A stretch of DNA of 5,206 nt from an uncultured Clostridia bacterium (GTDB taxonomy: Bacteria; Bacillota; Clostridia; Peptostreptococcales; Anaerovoracaceae). The number at the start of each line of letters is the position of its first letter. The first letter of the stretch is position 1. Of the stretch, positions 1-5,046 are shown piece by piece. A model generated the notes under the pieces. The model was given only the letters and a program-made list of their open reading frames with translations, was not told the origin of the DNA and did not search any database. The translations under genes and the position numbers were made by a program. The stretch is from the NCBI GenBank assembly GCA_934255435.1, contig CAKQNZ010000142.1, positions 1 through 5,206 on the forward strand. The letters are read 5' to 3'.

Positions 1-481
1 CGCCGCCTGAAATGAACACCTTGGAGCCGTTCAGCAGGTAATGATCGCCCTTGTCCTCTGCGATGGTCTGCTGCATTGCGGCGTCGGTGCCTGCGTTAGG
101 CTCAGTGAGTCCGAATGCTCCTATCTTCTCTCCCCTGAGCAGGTCAGGAAGATATTTTCTCTTCTGTTCTTCTGTGCCGTATGTGAATATCGGCCAGCAG
201 CACAGTGCGTTATGCGTCTGCACTATAACGCCGTGTGACGGACATATCTTTGATATTTCCTCCACTGCCATGACGTATGTGACATAGTCGAGACCGCTGC
301 CACCGTATTCCTTCGGGAACGGCATGCCCATGATACCCATTTTACCGAGTTTCTTCACGGTCTCCAGCGGATACTCCGCATCCCTGTCCATCTTGTCCAG
401 GATCGGAGCTATCTCTTTCTCTGCGAAGTCTCTGAGCATAGCCTTTATCTCAAGCTGTTTTTCAGAATAACCAAATTCCAT
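1..481 (-). CDS. Acyl-CoA dehydrogenase, N-terminal part (cut by window edge)
   Basis: This is a flavoprotein that oxidises an acyl-CoA to the 2,3-enoyl-CoA, passing electrons through FAD to an electron-transfer flavoprotein in the cytoplasm. I translated 160 codons from the ATG at 481 by hand. The protein opens MEFGYSEKQLEIKAML and has the typical all-helical N-terminal domain, then PKEYGGSGLDYV at about residues 57-68 and VEEISKICPSHG at about 73-84. The family signature AFGLTEPNAGTDA lies at about 122-134, at the start of the beta domain that contacts FAD and substrate. It continues as YLLNGSKVFISGG to the edge. Family members are about 380 residues, so roughly 58% is missing, including the catalytic Glu, and chain-length preference cannot be read. 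The closest type is short-chain/butyryl-CoA dehydrogenase. The start is supported by GAGAGGAGA (486-494) four bases upstream. It is divergent from the STAS-CoA ligase gene. Confidence 0.93.
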   Translation of the reverse strand, partial: MEFGYSEKQLEIKAMLRDFAEKEIAPILDKMDRDAEYPLETVKKLGKMGIMGMPFPKEYGGSGLDYVTYVMAVEEISKICPSHGVIVQTHNALCCWPIFTYGTEEQKRKYLPDLLRGEKIGAFGLTEPNAGTDAAMQQTIAEDKGDHYLLNGSKVFISGG

Positions 482-485
482 TGTT

Positions 486-494
486 TCTCCTCTC
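486..494 (-). promoter_or_regulatory. Ribosome binding site of the acyl-CoA dehydrogenase gene
   Basis: On the minus strand this reads GAGAGGAGA, followed by AACA and the ATG at 481. Spacing and sequence are near ideal and fix the start codon. Confidence 0.8.
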
Positions 495-524
495 TTTCAG
501 TAGATACAAATACACTTTAATGTT

Positions 525-533
525 ATTATATCA
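525..533 (-). promoter_or_regulatory. Extended -10 promoter for the acyl-CoA dehydrogenase gene
   Basis: The minus strand reads TGATATAAT: a perfect TATAAT hexamer (525-530) with the TG of an extended -10 element one base upstream. At 17-bp spacing the -35 position (548-553) reads TACAAA, a poor match, which extended -10 promoters tolerate. Transcription would begin near 518, giving a leader of about 37 nt that contains the ribosome binding site. The same nine-base motif serves the divergent gene at 655-663. Confidence 0.6.
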
Positions 534-614
534 TGTCTGGCAGAATATTTGTATAATCTTCACTCACATCTGCGATATTTGGATTTTTCACATATTTTAC
601 TGTTGCAAATAAGC

Positions 615-626
615 ATGATAAATCAT
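615..626. promoter_or_regulatory. Short inverted repeat in the divergent control region
   Basis: ATGAT-AA-ATCAT is an inverted repeat with 5-bp arms, lying between the two divergent promoters and just upstream of the rightward one. It may be a protein-binding site, but arms this short in AT-rich DNA can arise by chance. The rest of 534-634 shows no gene. Confidence 0.2.
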
Positions 627-634
627 TAAGTTAT

Positions 635-652
635 TACACCAGACCGGGTGTA
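635..652. promoter_or_regulatory. Candidate operator: TACACC-N6-GGTGTA inverted repeat
   Basis: A perfect 6-bp inverted repeat with a 6-bp spacer (AGACCG) lies over the -35 position and most of the spacer of the rightward promoter, ending five bases before the -10 hexamer at 658-663. Its size and place fit a dimeric transcription factor controlling the STAS-CoA ligase gene. No regulator gene is in view and I do not recognise the site as that of a named family. Confidence 0.4.
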
Positions 653-654
653 TC

Positions 655-663
655 TGATATAAT
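655..663 (+). promoter_or_regulatory. Extended -10 promoter for the STAS-CoA ligase gene
   Basis: TGATATAAT is a perfect -10 hexamer (658-663) with an extended TG. The -35 position at 17-bp spacing (635-640, TACACC) is weak and coincides with the left arm of the inverted repeat at 635-652, so an activator or a repressor acting here is plausible. The predicted start is near 670, leaving a leader of about 112 nt. Confidence 0.6.
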
Positions 664-669
664 ATAAAC

Positions 670-781
670 AAAGTACGGCATTCCGCTGCCGGGACAGGTG
701 TCACTGCCTGTACTGTGCCGGATACAGACCGTGACTCAACAAAAGCAAATCTTGAGCAAGTAAGGGAAACAGGAAAAACAA
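670..781 (+). promoter_or_regulatory. Structured 5' leader with competing hairpins
   Basis: Several stems can be drawn in the leader of the STAS-CoA ligase mRNA. CGGCA (676-680) pairs with TGCCG at 687-691 or with the identical TGCCG at 716-720. ACAGG (694-698) pairs with CCTGT (707-711), extended by two G-U pairs to a TCAC loop. CTGTA (708-712) pairs with TACAG (723-727), which excludes the previous stem. GTCAC (700-704) could instead pair with GTGAC (731-735). CTCAA (735-739) pairs with TTGAG (752-756). I match it to no known riboswitch family, and there is no U-tract terminator. AGGA at 771-774, seven bases before the ATG, is the ribosome binding site. Confidence 0.4.
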
Positions 782-2659
782 ATGAGAATTTTTGAAAAAA
801 AAGAAAAGGATACTGTCACGCTCAGACTGAGAGGACGACTGGAAGTCAACACCGCTCCTTATCTCAGAGAAGCAATGGAAAAAATCGACCCGGAAAAGGA
901 AAAGCTCGTACTGGATCTGTCGGAACTTGAATATATCTCGGCAGCAGGCGTCAGGGAGCTGATGATATGTCAGACCCGGATGGGTGAAGGCCGGATGGAT
1001 ATAACGAAGATATCCAGATCGCTGATGGAGGTCTTCGAGCTCACCGGATTCGATAACATACTGCCCGTATCGAAAGAAGATGTACAGGTGCCGTCATACA
1101 TGGGTGTGTCCTTCAAATCGCTGCTGGAGCGCAAGGCCACTATGAAAGGCGACAAGGTGGTCCTGGTGGACCGTGACAGCAGCTGGACATGGAGCCAGAT
1201 AAACAAATGTGCCCAGATCATGGCAGTGGACCTGTCGTATATGGGTATAAAAAAAGGCACCCGTGTGGGACTTTGCGGAGCCAATTCCGTAGGCTGGATA
1301 ATATGCTTCTTCGCACTGCAGAAGCTGGGCGCTATGACGGTACTGCTGAATTTCGCACACAAGCCCGCCGAGATAGCAAGGATCTCCGGCCTCGGCGACA
1401 TCGAATATCTCTGCTACGGCCAGATGACCGCCATGACTGACGAGTTCGAATACATCAAGGAAGTCAGAGCCTGCGACGACAACAGGATCCTGAAATTCTT
1501 CAGTATCCAGAACCCTGTGCTGTACCTGCAGCGTCTCGGTGAATATGAGATAGTCAAGGACTACTACCACGAACCAGTGGACGCCGATATGCCAAGCGTC
1601 ATGCTTTATACATCAGGTTCCACAGGCACACCTAAGGGAGTCATGCTGTCCTCCTACAACCTGCTGCGTTCCGCCGACGTGAGCCGTGAAGCTCAGCAGC
1701 TCACCGAAGATGACCGTCTGTGCCAGGCGCCGCCGCTTTTCCATATATTCGGGCTCGTGTTCGGACTGCTCTCTTTCCTCCTGGCTGATGCAAAGGTCTA
1801 CCTGCCGGAATCCATCCACAGCTCCGATCTTATCAGGACCATCGAGGAAAACAGATGCACTGTCTATCATGCGGTGCCGACCATGATGCTGATGCTGCTG
1901 GAAAGCAGTGACTTCAAACCTGAAAAAGTATCGTCTGTCCGCTGCTCCATGCTGGCGGGAGCCCCTACCAGCCCTGCTCAGATGAAGCATATGCAGGAAA
2001 TGATGCCGGACAACCACTTCATGCAAGTCTACGGTCTCAGCGAGATAGCACCTGCCACTATCACAGAATATGGCGATACTCAGGAACATCTGCTGGATAC
2101 AGTCGGAAAGCCTGTTATCTGCTGCGAGCTGATGATAAGGGATATAAACACAGGCAAAGAGTGTGCTCCGGGAGAGGTCGGAGAGATCCTGATAAAAGGT
2201 TTCAATATGATGCTGGGCTACTACAAGCTGCCATACAGCAGCCAGCCTATAGACAAGGACGGATGGCTCCGCTCCGGTGACCTGGGAACGATAACGGAGG
2301 ACGGCTATCTGACGATCTCCGGGCGGCTGAAAGAGCTGATAATCAGAGGCGGCGAGAACATCATGCCTAACGAGATAGCCGATGCTGTCGTAAAACTCGA
2401 TGCTGTCAAGGACGTCAAGGTGGTAGGCGTGCCAAGCGAATTCTACGGTGAAGAAGTCGCTGCCTGCATCAGGCTCCGGGAAGGCGCTGTGTTCGATGAA
2501 GACGAGGCAAGGAAGCAGCTGGCTGAAGATCTGGCGAAATACAAGATACCGTCATACTTCTTCTGCTACGACAGCTTCCCTACGCTGCCGAGCGGCAAGA
2601 TGGACAGCGTCCGCCTGAAAAAAGAAGCTGCGGAGAAAGCCGCTGCACTGGGGAAATAA
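782..2659 (+). CDS. STAS domain fused to an acyl-CoA synthetase (AMP-forming)
   Basis: The protein has 625 residues and no predicted membrane segment. Residues 1-100 are a STAS domain, the fold of SpoIIAA/RsbV anti-sigma-factor antagonists: a VTLRLRGRLEVNTAPYLREAM strand-helix unit, then LVLDLSELEYISAAGVREL (42-60), then VFELTGFDNILPV (84-96). Ala54 occupies the position of the phosphorylated Ser of SpoIIAA. Residues from about 110 to 625 are a full-length adenylate-forming enzyme: P-loop YTSGSTGTPKGV (276-287), HIFG (321-324), YGLSE (417-421), SGDLG (498-502), GRLKELIIRGGENI (514-527), and the C-terminal catalytic lysine in LPSGKMD (K606). All key motifs are intact, so it should adenylate a carboxylate and pass it to CoA. 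The substrate cannot be read. P600-x4-GK fits the PX4GK context in which protein acetyltransferases modify such enzymes. The start is set by AGGA seven bases upstream and by the intact STAS first strand. Confidence 0.93.
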   Translation: MRIFEKKEKDTVTLRLRGRLEVNTAPYLREAMEKIDPEKEKLVLDLSELEYISAAGVRELMICQTRMGEGRMDITKISRSLMEVFELTGFDNILPVSKEDVQVPSYMGVSFKSLLERKATMKGDKVVLVDRDSSWTWSQINKCAQIMAVDLSYMGIKKGTRVGLCGANSVGWIICFFALQKLGAMTVLLNFAHKPAEIARISGLGDIEYLCYGQMTAMTDEFEYIKEVRACDDNRILKFFSIQNPVLYLQRLGEYEIVKDYYHEPVDADMPSVMLYTSGSTGTPKGVMLSSYNLLRSADVSREAQQLTEDDRLCQAPPLFHIFGLVFGLLSFLLADAKVYLPESIHSSDLIRTIEENRCTVYHAVPTMMLMLLESSDFKPEKVSSVRCSMLAGAPTSPAQMKHMQEMMPDNHFMQVYGLSEIAPATITEYGDTQEHLLDTVGKPVICCELMIRDINTGKECAPGEVGEILIKGFNMMLGYYKLPYSSQPIDKDGWLRSGDLGTITEDGYLTISGRLKELIIRGGENIMPNEIADAVVKLDAVKDVKVVGVPSEFYGEEVAACIRLREGAVFDEDEARKQLAEDLAKYKIPSYFFCYDSFPTLPSGKMDSVRLKKEAAEKAAALGK

Positions 2660-2699
2660 ATGATCTCTCAGCGAAACGCCGACCGGCAAGCCATGACTA

Positions 2700-2749
2700 T
2701 CCGGGACAAAAGTGGCTTCGCCACATATTACTTTTGTTGATATTCCGGA
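2700..2749 (+). terminator. Nested hairpin after the STAS-CoA ligase gene, possible terminator
   Basis: Three nested complementary pairs fit one structure: TCCGG (2700-2704) with CCGGA (2745-2749); ACAAAA (2706-2711) with TTTTGT (2732-2737); and GTGGC (2712-2716) with GCCAC (2720-2724) around a TTC loop. There is a 7-nt bulge at 2725-2731. It begins 40 nt after the stop codon. The run TTTTGTTGATATT is only moderately U-rich, so termination may be partial, or the element may process or protect the transcript. No promoter for the next gene is convincing, so some read-through is likely. Confidence 0.4.
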
Positions 2750-2780
2750 AATATCGAAAACTATATTTCCTGCATAATAA

Positions 2781-2786
2781 AGGAGG
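2781..2786 (+). promoter_or_regulatory. Strong Shine-Dalgarno with awkward spacing
   Basis: AGGAGG (within AAAGGAGG, 2779-2786) is a perfect ribosome-binding sequence. The in-frame TTG at 2789 is only two bases away, closer than usual, while the first in-frame ATG is 32 bases away at 2819. It leaves the start of the lipoprotein gene undecided. Confidence 0.55.
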
Positions 2787-2818
2787 CATTGCAGCACGAC
2801 ACTGCAGATACTATAGCG

Positions 2819-3709
2819 ATGCAAAAGAAACTTGAAATTGTGCGTAACGTGACGGAGTTTTCCTGTCTGCTTGCTGTCTGTGCAGTGCTCATGATGTTCA
2901 TGAGCGGCTGCGCAGGCGTATCCACAGCCACAGAAGATGATATAAAAAGTGCTGTTGAAAAAGGTCTTGAGGCCAGATGGGATTATCAGAACAGTCACAG
3001 AGCATATAAGCTCAACAGCAAAGAAACGACGTCCAGCCTGAAAAAATACTATAAGAAGTCCATCGATCAGGAACTGAAATACATCGGAAAATACAAAGAC
3101 GCCGATTTTGAAAGCGCCGATCTCGGTGACGCAGCTCTCGGATACATAAATAGCCTGGAAAAACAGCAGGATCTGCTTTCCAGCGATATAAAGGATTACT
3201 GGACGCTCAAGTACGATCTGAAAGCGTATCAGTGGCACGGGATTAAAGCTTTGAAACAGCTGAACGACATCTGCGGATTCGAATTTTCGGACGACTATCA
3301 GATAGAATTCGACCAGATGATGAATGACTCAGACGATGAGAATATGTCTGACGATCCGAAACAGGTCACGGAAGCATTTACGATAGAAAGCCAGACGGTG
3401 GAAAACGATAACGGCAGCTGCCAGCCGACGGTAACAGTAAAGAACAACACGGACTTTGCATACGACTGCTATGCACTGGTCTACCGTTTCAGATCAGAAG
3501 ACGGAACTATCATCGAATCTGGCCTGTACGACTATATCTACAAATTCGAGGCAGGCTCCGAAATGAAGACAATCTACAGCGGACCTGAGCTTAAACCGGG
3601 ATATACATACGAAGCATACGGATACGCCGTTGAAGAGACCGAAGACGACGAATACGTCGGCGATACGATGAAACTGCCGAAGCCGGTCACCATCAGGGTA
3701 ACAGAATGA
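2819..3709 (+). CDS. Putative lipoprotein of unknown function
   Basis: I do not recognise this protein. From the ATG at 2819 it has 296 residues. A lipoprotein signal peptide is clear: MQKK, a hydrophobic stretch at 15-28, and a lipobox ending MSGC with Cys31 as the likely lipidated residue. It would therefore sit on the outer face of the membrane. Residues about 38-155 are charged and mostly helical, rich in Lys, Asp and Tyr. An acidic linker follows (NDSDDENMSDDP, 169-180). Residues about 187-294 look beta-rich, with alternating patterns such as PTVTVKNNTDFAYDCYALVYRF and a GLYDYIY motif, resembling the FxLYD-type extracellular domains of Bacillota lipoproteins; that assignment is tentative. 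A TTG start at 2789 would add ten residues (MQHDTADTIA) whose acidic character is odd ahead of a signal peptide. A substrate-binding or cell-surface role is possible but not shown. Confidence 0.82.
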   Translation: MQKKLEIVRNVTEFSCLLAVCAVLMMFMSGCAGVSTATEDDIKSAVEKGLEARWDYQNSHRAYKLNSKETTSSLKKYYKKSIDQELKYIGKYKDADFESADLGDAALGYINSLEKQQDLLSSDIKDYWTLKYDLKAYQWHGIKALKQLNDICGFEFSDDYQIEFDQMMNDSDDENMSDDPKQVTEAFTIESQTVENDNGSCQPTVTVKNNTDFAYDCYALVYRFRSEDGTIIESGLYDYIYKFEAGSEMKTIYSGPELKPGYTYEAYGYAVEETEDDEYVGDTMKLPKPVTIRVTE

Positions 3710-3773
3710 TATATCCTCAGGATGAATCATGAATACATACGTTCCAAGCGTCGATCATGCAAGACTATCAGAA

Positions 3774-3830
3774 ACGAGATACCATACTGACTGACCCTCA
3801 TCAGCCGGTGCGGTATCCCGTTTTTCTTTC
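3774..3830 (+). terminator. Intrinsic terminator between convergent genes
   Basis: ACGAGATACC (3774-3783) pairs with GGTATCCCGT (3812-3821) with one A-C mismatch. Two further A-T pairs outside it draw on the T-run. The loop of about 28 nt contains a further CTGA/TCAG pairing. The run TTTTTCTTTC (3821-3830) completes a rho-independent terminator for the lipoprotein gene, 64 nt after its stop. Read on the minus strand the stem is followed only by GTTTC, so it might act weakly for the cysteine synthase transcript as well. I see nothing else firm in 3710-3949 beyond a short palindrome, ATCCT-C-AGGAT, at 3713-3723. Confidence 0.7.
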
Positions 3831-3949
3831 GATCATACTATTTCATGATATAAAACTGTCTCGGATCTTTCCACGAATATCCAGATATGACAAACATACA
3901 TATAGATCTGTCGCCTGTATTTTATGATCCGTTCGTTGTGCTCATATTT

Positions 3950-4879
3950 TTATTCATTGAACAGCGGTGTTGAGAAGTATCTCTCTGCTGTGTCCGGGAG
4001 CACTGTCACAACGGTCTTGCCCTTGCCCAGCTTCTTTGCCAGCTTCAGTGCTGCTGCCACGTTGGTACCGCTGGATATACCGCACATGAGGCCTTCCAGC
4101 CTTGCCAGATTCTGTGCTGTAGTGATGGCTTCTTCATCTGTGACTATATAGATCTCATCGAAGATCTGTCTGTTGAGGATCTGCGGTATAAGTCCGTCAC
4201 CTATACCCATCTGCAGGTGAGTTCCTATATCTCCGCCTGCCAGTATAGCTGCGTTCTCAGGCTCCACAGCCCATATCTCGATGTCCGGATTCTGGGCCTT
4301 CAGCACTTCTCCGATACCTGTTATGGTGCCACCTGTTCCTATTCCCGAACAGAATCCGTGTATCTCACCTTCCACCTGCTCCATTATCTCAAGAGCTGTA
4401 TGGTGTCTGTGAGCCATAGGATTTGCTTCATTCTCGAACTGCTGCGGTACGAAGACCTTTGGATCCTCTTCAGCCATTTTCATGGCAAGCTTCTGGCACT
4501 CGTCTATGCACTTTCCTATATTGCCCTCATCGTGTATCAGTCTGACCTCAGCTCCATAGTGTTTCACTATCTTGCGGCGCTCCTCGCTGACCGAGTCCGG
4601 CATTATTATTATCGTCTTATATCCTCTCACTGCTCCCACCAGTGCCAGTCCTATGCCCTGGTTGCCGCTGGTCGGTTCAACGATTATCGTGTCTTCGTTG
4701 ATAAGACCTTTTTTCTCTGCATCCAGGATCATGTTGTATGCAGTCCTTGTCTTTATGGAACCGCCTACGTTAAGTCCTTCGAATTTCACCAGCACGTCAG
4801 CGCTGTCCGGCTCCACCATCCTGTTGAGTCTGATCACCGGCGTATGTCCTACAGCTGCCAGCACATTATCATAAATCAT
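3950..4879 (-). CDS. cysK: PLP-dependent cysteine synthase (O-acetylserine sulfhydrylase family)
   Basis: A 309-residue, full-length, cytoplasmic fold-type II PLP enzyme that makes L-cysteine from an activated serine (normally O-acetyl-L-serine) and sulfide. Seen motifs: GHTPVIRLNR (11-20); FEGLNVGGSIKTR with the Schiff-base lysine K43; the substrate loop EPTSGNQGIG (68-77), which grips the amino acid carboxylate; the PLP-phosphate loop GIGTGGT (179-185); GISSGTN (267-273), whose Ser contacts the PLP ring nitrogen; and VLPDTAERYFST at the C-terminus. It departs from the textbook enzyme: NPxGSxKDR is NVGGSIKTR, SGNTGI is SGNQGI, and HKIQGIG is HLQMGIG. So the family is sure but the exact acyl donor (O-acetylserine or O-phosphoserine) is less so. 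The start follows AGGAAG (4888-4893) seven bases upstream. It appears monocistronic, with no serine acetyltransferase gene adjacent. Confidence 0.9.
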   Translation of the reverse strand: MIYDNVLAAVGHTPVIRLNRMVEPDSADVLVKFEGLNVGGSIKTRTAYNMILDAEKKGLINEDTIIVEPTSGNQGIGLALVGAVRGYKTIIIMPDSVSEERRKIVKHYGAEVRLIHDEGNIGKCIDECQKLAMKMAEEDPKVFVPQQFENEANPMAHRHHTALEIMEQVEGEIHGFCSGIGTGGTITGIGEVLKAQNPDIEIWAVEPENAAILAGGDIGTHLQMGIGDGLIPQILNRQIFDEIYIVTDEEAITTAQNLARLEGLMCGISSGTNVAAALKLAKKLGKGKTVVTVLPDTAERYFSTPLFNE

Positions 4880-4914
4880 TCTACCACTTCCTGTTTTTCA
4901 TTCTATGCTTTTAC

Positions 4915-4943
4915 TGGGTCGCAGTCCGGGATCGTCCGACCCA
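4915..4943 (-). promoter_or_regulatory. Hairpin in the cysteine synthase leader
   Basis: A 7-bp perfect stem, TGGGTCG with CGACCCA, closes a 15-nt loop within the roughly 77-nt leader. The upper part carries GTCCG twice (plus strand 4924-4928 and 4934-4938), ten bases apart, i.e. one helical turn. It may be an RNA hairpin or a DNA-binding site. No U-tract follows, so it is not a terminator, and I see no T-box motif. Confidence 0.35.
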
Positions 4944-4962
4944 TGCAATATCACACCTTACT

Positions 4963-4991
4963 ATTGTAGAACAAAAAAATGATACACGCAA
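4963..4991 (-). promoter_or_regulatory. Promoter of the cysteine synthase gene
   Basis: The minus strand shows TTGCGT (4986-4991), exactly 17 bp, then TACAAT (4963-4968), a five-of-six match to the -10 consensus. Transcription would start near 4956. The -35 element lies inside the terminator stem of the upstream gene and the T-run forms part of the spacer. Confidence 0.55.
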
Positions 4992-5012
4992 TAATCAAAT
5001 CACATATATCAT
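4973..5012 (-). terminator. Intrinsic terminator of the right-edge gene
   Basis: In minus-strand RNA, 4979-5012 folds into a 14-bp stem with a 6-nt loop (UUGAUU), starting AUGAUA and closing UAUCAU, followed by seven U (4973-4979, the first one shared with the stem end). Five of the 14 pairs are G-U, which become A-C mismatches in the plus-strand RNA, so the structure favours minus-strand transcripts. It begins 34 nt after the stop codon at 5047. Confidence 0.65.
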
Positions 5013-5046
5013 CTCTTATTATATCGACAGCATCCTGCACTTGACT

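Noticed and set aside
552..557. TATAAT on the plus strand upstream of the STAS-ligase
   Set aside because: No extended TG and no -35 match at 17 bp, and it is 225 bp from the gene; the site at 655-663 is far better.
670..781. Known riboswitch or T-box in the ligase leader
   Set aside because: I could not match the conserved cores of c-di-GMP, cobalamin, glycine, SAM or T-box RNAs; only unnamed hairpins remain.
782..1090. The STAS-ligase fusion being an assembly or frameshift artefact of two adjacent genes
   Set aside because: The junction is in frame, has no stop or internal ribosome binding site with a start codon, and base composition and codon style are continuous across it.
970..1570. 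Long minus-strand open frames inside the STAS-CoA ligase gene (970-1401, 1094-1570; likewise 1613-2089)
   Set aside because: The plus-strand protein carries unmistakable conserved motifs across the whole stretch; the antisense frames lack ribosome binding sites and show no recognisable domain.
2552..3238. 228-codon minus-strand frame across the end of the ligase gene and start of the lipoprotein gene
   Set aside because: It runs antisense through the catalytic-lysine motif, the terminator-like hairpin and the signal peptide, with no family resemblance.
4881..4901. Minus-strand mini-frame MKNRKW-stop ending just before the cysteine synthase ATG
   Set aside because: No ribosome binding site precedes it and it contains the cysK ribosome binding site; most likely chance.
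4217..4969. 250-codon plus-strand frame opposite the cysteine synthase gene
   Set aside because: It mirrors a gene with intact active-site motifs, its product is rich in Ser, His, Tyr and Cys without a domain pattern, and it runs through the cysK promoter.
5018..5023. TATAAT on the minus strand just downstream of the right-edge gene
   Set aside because: No -35 or extended TG, and a transcript from it would run straight into the terminator at 4973-5012.
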